A DNA stretch of 64,000 nt from Bradyrhizobium guangxiense (GCF_004114915.1 NZ_CP022220.1:186001-250000), one strand, 5' to 3'; counted from the stretch's first letter, positions 34,583 to 42,960 are shown. The notes: a model not told the origin generated them from the sequence alone. Numbers and translations: made by a program.

Positions 34583-35527
34583 ATGGCGATACCGCGACCC
34601 GTATTTCGTCCACCGTTCAACATGCCCCGAGCAAGCCATGTCGTGCTCGCGGTGAAAGACCTGAAAGAGAGCAAGCGCTTCTACGTCGACGCGCTCGGAT
34701 TCGTAGTCAGCAGCGAAGACGAAAACCGCCTCTACCTCCGAGGACTCGAAGAAGGTTGCCATCATTCCCTCGTTCTGGAACAGGGCGGCAAGCCGAGCGC
34801 GCAACACATTGGCTTTCGCGTTCTGACCGAAGAGGATTTGGATGCTGCAGAAGCTTTCTTCCGGGATCTAGGTCATCGTCCGACCTGGGTCGAGGTACCT
34901 CATCAGGCTCGTACGCTGCGTGTTTCCGACGCCGCGGGTGTTCCTCTCGATATTTGCGCCTCCATGGAAACGAGGCCTCGTCTGATCTTGCAATCCAGCC
35001 GTTTTAGCGGCGCCTGTCCGCAGCGGCTCGACCATTTTCAGATTTTGACACCACACGTGGACCGGGCGCTCGAATTCTACACTCGTCTCGGATTCAGACT
35101 GTCGGAGTACATTACGCAGGACGGATCGGAAGAACCGAGCTTCGTTTTCCTGCAGAGAAAGGGCAATCCGCACGACATAGTGTTCGCCCCAGGTCCGGGC
35201 CCAGGACCTCTCCTTCATCACGCCGCCTTCACCATCCCGGAGACCTACCATCTCATGTTCATCTGCGATCTGCTCGCCGAGATGGGCTTCGGTAGGTCGG
35301 TGGAGTACGGCCCGGCGCGCCATTTCGCTCCCGGATATGCCCGCTTCGTTTATCTCCGCGACCCGGACGGACACCGCATCGAACTGTTCAACACTCACTA
35401 CCAGACGATCGACATCGAGGACGAACCGCTCAAATGGGAGATGGCGAAGGTATTGGCCGGTGGATGGGCCCCCCCTCCTCCCCAATCGTGGATGACCGAG
35501 GCAGCTCCGTTCGGCGCGGCAGAATAG
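34583..35527 (+). CDS. Extradiol (VOC/type I) ring-cleavage dioxygenase, homoprotocatechuate 2,3-dioxygenase-like
   Basis: 314 residues from ATG 34583, preceded by GGGAGGA. There are two VOC modules: residues about 14-125 ('RASHVVLAVKDLKESKRFYV') and about 145-280 ('RLDHFQILTPHVDRALEFYT'). The metal ligands of the second module are visible as His in 'RLDHFQI', His in 'LLHHAAF' and Glu in 'HRIELFNTHYQTID'. The last block is characteristic of 3,4-dihydroxyphenylacetate 2,3-dioxygenases. It would use Fe(II) or Mn(II) and oxygen to open a catechol-type ring. The hydroxylase, hydrolase and importer across the divergent promoter complete a possible meta-cleavage route; the natural substrate is not proven. 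Confidence 0.87.
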   Translation: MAIPRPVFRPPFNMPRASHVVLAVKDLKESKRFYVDALGFVVSSEDENRLYLRGLEEGCHHSLVLEQGGKPSAQHIGFRVLTEEDLDAAEAFFRDLGHRPTWVEVPHQARTLRVSDAAGVPLDICASMETRPRLILQSSRFSGACPQRLDHFQILTPHVDRALEFYTRLGFRLSEYITQDGSEEPSFVFLQRKGNPHDIVFAPGPGPGPLLHHAAFTIPETYHLMFICDLLAEMGFGRSVEYGPARHFAPGYARFVYLRDPDGHRIELFNTHYQTIDIEDEPLKWEMAKVLAGGWAPPPPQSWMTEAAPFGAAE

Positions 35528-35705
35528 TCCGGCCAAACTGGCTGCGGCAGAGGGCCACCGGCTATTCCGAATAGTACCTCTAGAAGAGGCGCACCCGGGT
35601 GGAATTCAGGACTGAAAAGCTAGAGCGACGCGAGGTTAACCATCAGCGCGCCGACTGCCTGCGTCGGGAGCTCGGTGATCAACTTGGAGCCCTAGCCTTC
35701 AAAGG

Positions 35706-35735
35706 GTGTATCCGACGTGCTATATAATGATACAC
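35706..35735. promoter_or_regulatory. vapBC operator: perfect GTGTATC/GATACAC repeat around a TATAAT box
   Basis: GTGTATC at 35706-35712 and GATACAC at 35729-35735 are perfect seven-base inverted arms. Between them lies TATATAAT, a good -10 element, 22 bases upstream of the antitoxin ATG. The layout is that of an autoregulated toxin-antitoxin promoter, where the antitoxin (or complex) covers the -10 box. Confidence 0.65.
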
Positions 35736-35756
35736 GGCAACGGCTAGAGGATCCGG

Positions 35757-36002
35757 ATGGCTTTCCATATTAAGAATCCTGATACTGACGCGCTGGCCCG
35801 CAGGATCGCGGCGCTCAAGAAGATCGGCCTCACCGAGGCCGTGCATACGGCGCTCACCCATGAGCTGGAGCGTGAGCAGGGTAAGCCTACCTTGGTCGAC
35901 TTGGGCGTACAGTTCTGTCGCGATCTCCGGGCCAGGGGCAATCCGCAAAAAAGTAGGCCGGCAGACAAGGTGTTTCGCGACGGCCTTTACGAAGTTGACT
36001 GA
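35757..36002 (+). CDS. vapB: Type II antitoxin VapB (Rv0623/PF07704-type)
   Basis: 81 residues beginning 'MAFHIKNPDTDALARRIAAL'. This N-terminal pattern (IKNPETDALAR-like, then a helix 'GLTEAVHTALTHELER') is diagnostic of the Rv0623 VapB family, and the size is normal. The antitoxin binds DNA through its N terminus and neutralises the PIN-domain toxin with its C-terminal tail. The TGA overlaps the toxin ATG (TGATG), the classic vapBC coupling. The toxin gene is broken, so the antitoxin is now probably an orphan that may still repress its own promoter. Confidence 0.85.
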   Translation: MAFHIKNPDTDALARRIAALKKIGLTEAVHTALTHELEREQGKPTLVDLGVQFCRDLRARGNPQKSRPADKVFRDGLYEVD

Positions 36003-36396
36003 TGTTTATCGATGCCTCGGCGTTGACCGCGATGTCGATCGATGAAGACGAAGCGCGGGAGCTGTTGACGCGCCTTCAACAAGCGGCCGCGCGTTGACAC
36101 TCGCCGCTGGCAGTGTGGGAGGCGGTGATCGCCGTAGCCCGAATACTTGGTCTTCCAATCTCGGACGCTAGCGAAGCAGTCGAGAGCTATCTGGCGCTAA
36201 TGGAAATCAAGATGGTGCAAGTGCCGCCCGAAACGGCCCGGATCGCGCTCGACGCCTTTGACCGTTAAGGCAAGGGCCGACACCCAGCACGGCTGAATTT
36301 CGGGACTGTTTTGCTTATGCATGCGCCTGCCATTTAGGAGAGCCTTTGATGTTCAAAGGCACCGATTTTCCGCAGACTAATATTGAAGCTGCATGA
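36002..36396 (+). pseudogene. vapC: VapC PIN-domain toxin, disrupted by two stops and a frameshift
   Basis: From ATG 36002 the frame reads 'MFIDASALTAMSIDEDEARE', with the first PIN-domain acid in 'FIDASAL'. It is interrupted by TGA at 36095-36097 and TAA at 36266-36268, with a further frame change near 36300. The conserved later blocks remain legible: 'SPLAVWEAVIAVARILGLPI' and, after the shift, 'CFAYACACHLGEPLMFKGTD'. The latter carries the aspartate-containing region of PIN toxins as 'FGDCFAYA' across the shift. Total length matches VapC (about 130 codons). No active ribonuclease is expected. Confidence 0.85.
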
Positions 36397-36641
36397 TGCC
36401 GTCCGCGCAGGAGTGCTCACGGCAAGTGTAGGCCAGGACGAGAGCTACAAATCCCGGTCAACGACCGGCCAGTGACTGGAAAGGGCAGGTGGCTTTCCGA
36501 AGAACGCGGGCAGTCTCATCTTCTTCCCGAAGAGTGGTGCATTGACTTCCAGAGCGGACGCGCCACCCTAGACTCCGTCGAGACAGAACTGTTGCAGCTC
36601 TCCCGAGTTTCCAACTCGTTCACCTCCGCGGTGGCTCATAA

Positions 36642-36851
36642 ATATGCGCAAAACGCCTGTCGGAATACACATTCGACGCAACCATGGATGCCATCATGGA
36701 GCTCGACATGCTCACGACGGCGTTTGTCGTAGCCTATGTGCGTCTGCATCAGGGCGGAAACGGCAGCGGATTCGATCGCCATAACCTTCCTTAAACGTTT
36801 CACAAAGTTCATGATGAAATCATCGAGATGCGCAACAAGATTCGCGCATAA
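36642..36851 (+). pseudogene. Unidentified coding remnant with an in-frame stop
   Basis: Seventy codons read like a real protein tail: 'KRLSEYTFDATMDAIMELDM', 'LTTAFVVAYVRLHQGGNGSG', 'FDRHNLP', stop, then 'TFHKVHDEIIEMRNKIRA' and a second stop. Both halves are in one frame, so a single point mutation (or loss of a few codons) split it. I do not recognise the family. It lies just after the broken vapC in a block of remnants. Confidence 0.35.
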
Positions 36852-37269
36852 AGACAGCCACCTTCACGAACTCATGGGGCTCGATTTTTATGGCGAACGC
36901 TTCTTTCTTAAATGCGGCGGAGAGGATGAAGGAGGCTGCATCCGACAAGTCCGCATTGCACGATGACGTCGACCGAGGAGAGCAAAGTGAGGAATTCAAG
37001 CGCATCACCGGCGCAGCTAGTGAACGATCGGAACGACCATGCTCGGCGCTGCCGCCGAGCATCTGAGGACCGAGGTCAAATTGACCGGCATTTAGGGCAA
37101 CCGGGTGCAACGCTGCCATGTCCAAGCGGCACGCCGCCTATTCGCTGGATAGTTTCGATTGTCGCACGGTCGAACGACGCCTCCTATGTCGCGACGCCGG
37201 CGGTTGTAACCGCGACACGGATTTATCACGGTAAGCGCCTTGAAGGATCAGCTCGGTTTCCCGCGGGCA
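36852..37269. other. Degenerate stretch without recognisable gene
   Basis: About 420 bases between the unidentified remnant and the hydrolase fragment. Short overlapping frames exist on both strands (about 100 codons on the minus strand at 36820-37125) but none shows a domain motif or convincing protein composition. I see no RNA gene or repeat here. Confidence 0.4.
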
Positions 37270-37440
37270 CCCGTGTTGGAGCGCCGATGGCGTGGCGGCC
37301 TTCCCCGATCCCGTGTTCCTGCCGACTCCGCGCTCATTTGCGGAGCACACCTACCGACATGCCAACAGGCGGCCATTTCGCAGCGATGGGAGAGCCAAAG
37401 CTGATGCTGGCCGACTTGCGAGCTATCAACGGCAGAGTCT
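37270..37440 (+). pseudogene. Epoxide hydrolase-type alpha/beta hydrolase, C-terminal fragment
   Basis: Two adjoining frames give 'GVAAFPDPVFLPTPRSFAEH' and, after a frame change near 37355, 'TDMPTGGHFAAMGEPKLMLA' followed by 'DLRAI'. The second block is the conserved C-terminal catalytic-histidine region of epoxide hydrolases and related alpha/beta hydrolases (usual form 'GGHFAALEQPELLAEDLRAF'). The nucleophile half of the gene is absent from the upstream sequence, so only a relic remains. Confidence 0.6.
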
Positions 37441-37455
37441 TGGGAGAGCGCTGCT

Positions 37456-37590
37456 AAAGTCGGAACTCTCGCTTTCCGAAGCGCGGCGCATCACGCTTGC
37501 GGCCCAGGGCTTCAATATCCCTCGTCGCGGCGGAGCCACCAGAGCGGCGCGGCTACAACGAGCGATCAAGCGGCTCTGCCTGCTTCAAGG
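37456..37590 (+). pseudogene. YcaQ-like winged-helix (crosslink-repair glycosylase family) N-terminal fragment
   Basis: The codons 'SELSLSEARRITLAAQGFNI' and 'ATRAARLQRAIKRLCLLQ' match the N-terminal region of YcaQ-type DNA-binding proteins ('LSLAEARRIALAAQGF...'). The sequence loses similarity after 'LLQ', where relatives continue with 'IDSVNVL'. No later YcaQ block is visible downstream, so the gene is truncated. It directly follows the hydrolase relic. Confidence 0.5.
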
Positions 37591-37943
37591 GGCCCATTGG
37601 TTCAGCGTTGTTTGCTCGTCCACCTGCGGCAGAGACATCGTCGATGTCCTATCTCTTGCGACGCCGCCTTCGACAATTCGCGGACAGCTATAAGCATGAC
37701 CTCACTGGAAGCCCACCGAAGGCATGCCATTCACCACCAGAGGGCCAACATCGACCTTGGTTGACATGAGAACGATCTCGGCAACTGGGATCTTTCCGTC
37801 ACCGATGTCGCACAGCGCCAGCGTGCGAGCCACATTTCCGAGACAAATTGCTTGACCTAATGCGCGAGCGCGCTATCCGCGATAGTTGCTTCGTGTCGGC
37901 GGCGGCTGCTACGGAGCACCACGCATATTCTCGCAAAGAAGCA
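37591..37943. other. Intergenic stretch with no recognisable gene
   Basis: About 350 bases between the YcaQ relic and the 3' end of the sulfonate-type binding protein. Only shadow-like short frames are present. It is the boundary between the remnant block and the GC-rich organosulfur operon; no terminator with a T-run is evident at the end of the operon. Confidence 0.4.
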
Positions 37944-38882
37944 TCAGAACCCCGCCTTTCCGATCGCATCAGCAAACGAACGATCGACGATCTCCGCCGC
38001 AACCAGCTTCTGCTTGATGAGGCCCCAGCGGAAATACAGATCAATCGTGCCCTGCTCGTCCGCAACCACGCCGTCGTCGATCGGCGCGATCCGGATTTTT
38101 GCGCGCGAGAGCCAGTTCTGCGGTACTGATGTCGGGATGTTCATCCACTTGCCCCAGGTCGCGGCATAGCTGTCGATATTGTTCAGCGACCACGCGCGCG
38201 CCGCGGTGAGGCGACGGATGAAGTCGTTGAGCTCGGTGCGCTTGTCCCTGATGGCATCGGATCGCGCCACCTGGAAGCTGAGGCCCGGCGTCAGGCCTTC
38301 CGAGGTGATGATGCGGCGCGATTTGAACAGCACCTCTTCCTGGCTGACGTACGGCTCCCAGGTCGACCAAGCATCGACCGAACCTTGCGTGTAGGCGATT
38401 TTGGCATCGGACGGCGCCAGGAATGCGATCTGCACGTCACCGGCACTCCAGCCGTTCTTTTCGAGCGCGGCCAGGATCAGCTGATGCCCGATCGAGCCAC
38501 GGCCGGTCGCGATCTTTTTACCGCGCAGGTCGGCGAAGGTCTTGATCGCCGAGCTCTCGGGCACGAGGATCGCGAGCCCCTCGCGCGTCTGCCGGATCGC
38601 GGCGATCGCCTTGACGGGCGCGCCGGAGGCGGCGGCGAAAGTGAAGGGCGCGTCTCCGACCAGCCCGGTCTCGATCGCGCCGGCGCTGAGCGCTTCCAGC
38701 AGCGGCGCCGCGGCCGGAAACTCCTTCCATTCGATCTTGTAGGGAACGTCGTTGAGCAGGCCCGCGGCTTCCATCACCGCCCGCGCATTGCCCTTCTGGT
38801 CACCGACGCGCAGCGTCGTCTGCGCGCTGGCGAGACCGGCGCCCGCAAGGGCGAGCGCCAAAGCAGCGATGAGCCGGATCAT
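37944..38882 (-). CDS. ABC transporter substrate-binding protein, SsuA-like (sulfonate type)
   Basis: 312 residues with a Sec leader ('MIRLIAALALALAGAGLASA') and a mature start 'QTTLRVGDQKGNARAVMEAA'. The blocks 'PYKIEWKEFPAAAPLLEALS', 'GLVGDAPFTFAAASGAPVKA' and 'GSVDAWSTWEPYVSQEE' are typical of the SsuA/TauA aliphatic sulfonate group. It is the last gene of the minus-strand operon; its ATG overlaps the stop of... rather, is followed four bases later by, no other gene, while the LLM monooxygenase upstream ends in the overlapping ATGA at 38879-38882. A clear paralogue at 44516-45496 shares the same blocks, so two copies bracket the operon. The ligand is probably an organosulfonate or sulfone. 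Confidence 0.88.
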   Translation of the reverse strand: MIRLIAALALALAGAGLASAQTTLRVGDQKGNARAVMEAAGLLNDVPYKIEWKEFPAAAPLLEALSAGAIETGLVGDAPFTFAAASGAPVKAIAAIRQTREGLAILVPESSAIKTFADLRGKKIATGRGSIGHQLILAALEKNGWSAGDVQIAFLAPSDAKIAYTQGSVDAWSTWEPYVSQEEVLFKSRRIITSEGLTPGLSFQVARSDAIRDKRTELNDFIRRLTAARAWSLNNIDSYAATWGKWMNIPTSVPQNWLSRAKIRIAPIDDGVVADEQGTIDLYFRWGLIKQKLVAAEIVDRSFADAIGKAGF

Positions 38883-39973
38883 TCCGCCGCGATGCCCCGT
38901 TGCTGGTCGCGTGTCGCGATCAGCTTGCGCGTCAGCGGGATCAGCTCGCGGCCGTAGTCGATGGCATCGGGCAGCGGATCGAAGCCGCGGATCAGGAAAT
39001 GGCTGACGCCAAGATCATAATAATCGGCGAAGACCTCGGCGACCTGCTCGGGCGTGCCGACCAGCGCGGTGGTGTTGCTGTTGGCGCCGGTGAGCTTTGC
39101 GATCTCGGTCCACAGCCGCTTGTCAATGCGCGCGCCCTGGTCAGCCAGCGCCAGGAGCCGCTTGGCGCCGTCGGTGGCGTGGTTTGGCCGGCGATAGCCG
39201 GTCTGGTCCTGGAGCGCAGTTGCGCGTTCGAGGATGTGCTCCGCCTTCTGCCAGGCCTTCTCCTCGGTCTCAGCGAGGATCGGCCGCACCGACAGGCTGA
39301 AGCGCGGACTCGGCCGCCCGTGTTTCGCAGCCGCTGCGCGCACCCGCGCCGTGACGTCGCGCACCTGCGCATAGGACTCGCCCCAGAGCGCAAACGTGTC
39401 GGCATACTTGCCCGAGACCTCGATCGCGGCATCCGAGCCGCCGCCGACGAAGGTGTAGATGCCGCCCTTCTGCAGCGGCTTCACCTGGGAGAAACCGTTC
39501 TCGACGGTGTAATATTTGCCGCTGTAGTTGAACGGCTTTTCGCTGGTCCATTCCAGCCTGACCACGTCGAGGAATTCGCTGGTGCGGGCGTAGCGTTCGT
39601 CCTTGTCGTCGAAGGTGTTGCCGTCCTGACGCAGCTCGGCGGCATTGCCGCCGGTGATGACGTGCAGCGAGACGCGGCCGCCATAGAGCTGGTCGAGCGT
39701 GGCGAGCTGGCGCGCCAGCAACGTCGGCGCGGTGAAGCCCGGCCGCTGCGCAATCATCACCTTGAGCTGTTTGGTGATGGTCAGCACATGCTGGGCAACT
39801 TGCAGCGCATCCGGCGTGGTGGAATGAAACGCGAGCAGCGCGCGGTCGAAACCGGCAAGCTCATGTGCTTTTGCCACCGTCTCGATATAAGCGGGATCGA
39901 GGATCGGTCCCTGGCGCACGATGGTCTCGGAAGCATTGCTGTTGGCGATAAAGCCGATGAACTCGACCGACAT
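38879..39973 (-). CDS. LLM-class FMNH2-dependent monooxygenase (SsuD/SfnG-like)
   Basis: 364 residues from ATG 39973 ('MSVEFIGFIANSNASETIVR'); the frame extends upstream without support. Landmarks of alkanesulfonate-type luciferase-fold monooxygenases are 'AFHSTTPDALQVAQHVL' near 50, 'QRPGFTAPTLLARQLATLDQ' near 80, 'LHVITGGNAAELRQDGN' near 110 and 'YTFVGGGSDAAIEVSGKYAD' near 185. These enzymes use reduced FMN and oxygen to desulfonate alkanesulfonates or dimethyl sulfone, releasing sulfite. No FMN reductase (SsuE) gene lies next to it, so a reductase must be supplied from elsewhere. It is overlapped by four bases with the downstream binding protein. Confidence 0.88.
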   Translation of the reverse strand: MSVEFIGFIANSNASETIVRQGPILDPAYIETVAKAHELAGFDRALLAFHSTTPDALQVAQHVLTITKQLKVMIAQRPGFTAPTLLARQLATLDQLYGGRVSLHVITGGNAAELRQDGNTFDDKDERYARTSEFLDVVRLEWTSEKPFNYSGKYYTVENGFSQVKPLQKGGIYTFVGGGSDAAIEVSGKYADTFALWGESYAQVRDVTARVRAAAAKHGRPSPRFSLSVRPILAETEEKAWQKAEHILERATALQDQTGYRRPNHATDGAKRLLALADQGARIDKRLWTEIAKLTGANSNTTALVGTPEQVAEVFADYYDLGVSHFLIRGFDPLPDAIDYGRELIPLTRKLIATRDQQRGIAAE

Positions 39974-40001
39974 GATAATCTCCCTGTTGTTTTCGGAAAG
40001 G

Positions 40002-41174
40002 CTAGAGGCCCAATGCGGCGCGGCCGAGGCCGGTGCGCGTGGCATCGTCCTGCGGCGTGTGCACGCGCCCGCACAGGACATCGCGATAATGCCGCTCCAG
40101 CGGATTGCTGCGGGATAGGCCGTGATTGCCGGTCAGCGACAGCGCGTCCTCGACCGCGGCGACCGCATTGTTGGTGACCGTCAGCTTGATGACGTTGGAT
40201 TCGCCGTTGGAGAGATCGACGCCGTCGTCGAAGTCGCGGGCGAAGGTGTCGAGCAGCCGAGCATTAACCGCGAGCCTGGCCTCGATCGCACCGAGGATTT
40301 CCTGCGCGCGCGGCAGCGTGGCAAGCGGCGCGCCGAGGCTGGCGGGCACGCGCTGCTTCAGGAACTGGACGAACCAGTCGCGCGCCGCACGGGCAATACC
40401 ATCATAGATCGCGGCGACGAAGACGGTGTGGACGGTCGCCTGCGCGACGTCGGGGGCGCGCCAGTCGGCGGGCTTGCGGACATCGACCTCGGCGTCGAGC
40501 GGGATCACGACGTCGTCGAAAATGACGTCATGGCTGCCGCTGGCGCGCAGGCCGTGATGGTCCCAGGTCTCGACGATCCGCGTTCCCGGCAGGCCTGCCG
40601 GCACCAGGAACTGGCCCACCCGCGGCTCGGCTTCGTCGGTCCGCGCCCATACCAGATACCATTTCAGGATCGGCGCGCCGGTCGAGTAGATCTTGTGGCC
40701 AGAGAGCCGCCAGCCGGTCTCGGTGCGGCGGGCCACTGTCGCCGGCAGGCCGCCCCGCGCGGGCGAGCCGAGTTCGGGCTCGACCCGGAGCGCATTGATG
40801 AGCGCGAGGCCCTCGACGCTTTCGCGCGCAAGCTTGCGCGACAGCCGCGCCGGCCAGGTCGGGCTGCGCGCCATCACCAAATGATTGATGTAGTGCATCG
40901 ACAGCACCAGCGCGGTCGACGGATCGGCCTTGCCGATGATGCCGAGCACACGCGCGGCATATCGTGCGCCCGCGCCGGCCCCGCCGAGAGCCGCCGACAC
41001 CGTCAGTGACAGCAGGCCGGCTTCGGAGAGCTCGCGAAAGTTCTGGAAGGGAAAGCTGGCGGCGCGGTCGTGCTCGGCTGCGCGCACGGCAAAGCCCGGC
41101 GCAAGCGCCTCGGCGCGCGCGATATAGTCGGGTTCGCCATGCGCCACCCGTCCCTGAGCGATAGAAGTCACCAT
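40002..41174 (-). CDS. Acyl-CoA dehydrogenase-family flavin enzyme (SfnB/DszC-like)
   Basis: 390 residues with acyl-CoA dehydrogenase architecture: an N-terminal helical domain ('ELSEAGLLSLTVSAALGGAG' near 50), a middle beta domain ('GWRLSGHKIYSTGAPILKWY' near 155) and a C-terminal helical domain ('DALSLTGNHGLSRSNPLERH' near 345). The 'HGLSRSNPLERHYRDVLCGR' tail is typical of the SfnB/DszC monooxygenase branch rather than true beta-oxidation enzymes. Found in ssu/sfn operons, such proteins are linked to sulfur scavenging. Its start overlaps the ATPase stop by seven bases. It probably oxygenates an organosulfur substrate with reduced flavin; this is inferred. Confidence 0.82.
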   Translation of the reverse strand: MVTSIAQGRVAHGEPDYIARAEALAPGFAVRAAEHDRAASFPFQNFRELSEAGLLSLTVSAALGGAGAGARYAARVLGIIGKADPSTALVLSMHYINHLVMARSPTWPARLSRKLARESVEGLALINALRVEPELGSPARGGLPATVARRTETGWRLSGHKIYSTGAPILKWYLVWARTDEAEPRVGQFLVPAGLPGTRIVETWDHHGLRASGSHDVIFDDVVIPLDAEVDVRKPADWRAPDVAQATVHTVFVAAIYDGIARAARDWFVQFLKQRVPASLGAPLATLPRAQEILGAIEARLAVNARLLDTFARDFDDGVDLSNGESNVIKLTVTNNAVAAVEDALSLTGNHGLSRSNPLERHYRDVLCGRVHTPQDDATRTGLGRAALGL

Positions 41175-41950
41175 GTTGCATCCAATCCCAGCAGGCCAAG
41201 AATCTGGCGGCGCAGGTCCGCAAGATATGGATCGCCGCGATGGCGCGGATAGGGACGGTCGACGCGGATGTCGGCCTTCACGCGCGCCGGACGCTCGCTG
41301 AAGACGATGACGCGGTTGGCGAGCACCAGCGCCTCCTCGGCATCATGCGTGACGAGGAGCGTGGTAAAGCCCTTGCGCTGCCACAACGAGACCAGCTCGG
41401 CCTGCATGGTGATGCGGGTCAGCGAGTCGAGCTTGCCGAGCGGCTCATCCAAAATCAGGATCTTGGGATCGTTCACCAGCGCCCGCGCCAGCGCCACGCG
41501 CTGCGCCATGCCGCCGGAGAGCTGGTGCGGATAGGCATTGCGGAACGACGACAGTCCGACGAGATCGAGCGCATCATCGACACGCTGCCGCTGGCTCTTC
41601 AGAATGCCCTGGGCTTCGAGGCCCAGGGCGACGTTGTCCCAGACCGACCGCCAGGGAAACAGGGTCGGATCCTGGAACACGACGACGCGTGACGGATGCG
41701 GCCTGACGATGCGGACTTCGTCCTCGCGCAGACTTCCCGCCTTGGGCTTGTCGAGCCCTGCCACCAGCCGCAGCAAGGTCGACTTGCCGCAGCCGGAAGG
41801 CCCCAGCAGCGCGACGAACTCGCCGGGCTCGACGGCGATGCTGACATCGCTCAGCACCGGCAGCGCGGCGCCGTCGATGTCGAAGGCATGGCCGACCTGC
41901 TCGATGTCGAGCGCGGCACCGGCGGCCGGATGCACGATTGCCTCTACCAT
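41168..41950 (-). CDS. ABC transporter ATP-binding protein, SsuB-like
   Basis: 260 residues from ATG 41950, the position that overlaps the permease stop by seven bases; the frame is open far upstream but only as a shadow of the permease. Walker A is 'LLGPSGCGKSTLLRLVAGLD' near 50, Q-loop 'VFQDPTLFPWRSVWDN' near 93, signature 'HQLSGGMAQRVALARALVND' near 140 and Walker B 'ILILDEPLGKLD' near 163, with H-loop 'LLVTHDAEEALVLANR'. The 'FPWRSV' Q-loop context is characteristic of nitrate/sulfonate/taurine importers. It powers the permease encoded immediately upstream. Confidence 0.92.
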   Translation of the reverse strand: MVEAIVHPAAGAALDIEQVGHAFDIDGAALPVLSDVSIAVEPGEFVALLGPSGCGKSTLLRLVAGLDKPKAGSLREDEVRIVRPHPSRVVVFQDPTLFPWRSVWDNVALGLEAQGILKSQRQRVDDALDLVGLSSFRNAYPHQLSGGMAQRVALARALVNDPKILILDEPLGKLDSLTRITMQAELVSLWQRKGFTTLLVTHDAEEALVLANRVIVFSERPARVKADIRVDRPYPRHRGDPYLADLRRQILGLLGLDATW

Positions 41951-42960
41951 TTCACGGTCCCCTTCTGCCAGACCAGCAGACGGTCGCGGATCGCAAACAG
42001 CAGCGTGATCGCGCCGGAGCAGAGCAGCGACATCACGATCAGCGCCGCATACATGTTGGCATAGGCAGCCCAGCCCTGCGCCCATTGCAGGTACCAGCCG
42101 AGACCGGCCTTTACGCCGATCATCTCGGCGACGACGAGCACGGCAAAGGAGGCGCCGAGCCCCATGAACAGCCCAACGAAGACGTGCGGCAGCGCGGCAG
42201 GGATCGCGACCTTCAGCACCAGGAAGGACGGTTTTTCCCCGAGCGTCCGCGCGACATCGTAATAAGCACTGCTGACACTCGCGACGCCCGACCATGTCAG
42301 CACCGTGACGGGAAAACCGGTCGCGAGCGCGATCAGAAAGGTCGACGCGCTCCAGCTCGAGGGGAAGGTGAAGAACGCGATCGGCAGCCAGGCGGTTGCC
42401 GGCAGCGGCCCGATGAAGCGCAGCACCGGGTGCACCCAATAGCCGACCGCGCGCGACCAGCCGATCGACACCCCCGTCAGGAAGCCGACCGCAGCGCCAA
42501 TGATGTAGCCGCCGAGCTGCAGCTTGACCGAGGCGAACAGGCTGTCGAGCAGCTTCGGCAGATCGTCGGTATAGACCTCGATGATCGCCTGCGGCGGCGG
42601 GAAGAACGGCAGCGGCAGCCAGGCAAACTTGGCGGTCGCGACCTCCCACAGCGTCAGGAACGCGCCGAGCGCGATGAGCCAGGGCGCGCGCTGGCGCAGC
42701 GCCCTGCCCGCCGTGCCCAGATAGTCGGCGCCGACGGTCCCGAACAACACGACCGCGGCAATGACGAGCGCCGCGATGCCGAGCGAATGGGTGCGCGACC
42801 AGTCGCCGACATCCTCCCACCACAGGCAGGAGAGGCCGAAGGCAATCCACGCGATGCTGGCGAAAACCCCGGCGCCGGACTCGCGCACCCAGCTGGCAAA
42901 CGCCGTCGTGGTCCGCGGCGCGCCGGAGGCGAGCCCGTCAGACAGAGAATACGTCGACAT
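41944..42960 (-). CDS. ABC transporter permease, SsuC-like
   Basis: 338 residues. After an N-terminal extension with three hydrophobic segments (about 20-110), the BPD-type permease domain runs from 'LQLGGYIIGAAVGFLTGVSI' near 155 to the end. It includes the EAA-like loop 'DVARTLGEKPSFLVLKVAIP' near 240 that contacts the ATPase. This is the sulfonate/nitrate/taurine permease subgroup, normally about 260 residues; the extra N-terminal helices are unusual. Its ATG 42960 overlaps the upstream binding-protein gene by 23 bases. Confidence 0.88.
   Translation of the reverse strand: MSTYSLSDGLASGAPRTTTAFASWVRESGAGVFASIAWIAFGLSCLWWEDVGDWSRTHSLGIAALVIAAVVLFGTVGADYLGTAGRALRQRAPWLIALGAFLTLWEVATAKFAWLPLPFFPPPQAIIEVYTDDLPKLLDSLFASVKLQLGGYIIGAAVGFLTGVSIGWSRAVGYWVHPVLRFIGPLPATAWLPIAFFTFPSSWSASTFLIALATGFPVTVLTWSGVASVSSAYYDVARTLGEKPSFLVLKVAIPAALPHVFVGLFMGLGASFAVLVVAEMIGVKAGLGWYLQWAQGWAAYANMYAALIVMSLLCSGAITLLFAIRDRLLVWQKGTVKW

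Noticed and set aside
38900..40177. Long plus-strand open frame of about 425 codons opposite the LLM monooxygenase
   Set aside because: It is an antisense shadow of the GC-rich monooxygenase gene, without recognisable domains or a ribosome site.
41951..42850. Upstream extension of the SsuB-like ATPase frame (a 560-codon open frame)
   Set aside because: The first 300 codons are Arg/Ala-rich, lack family similarity and lie opposite in phase to the real permease; the ATPase domain starts at ATG 41950.
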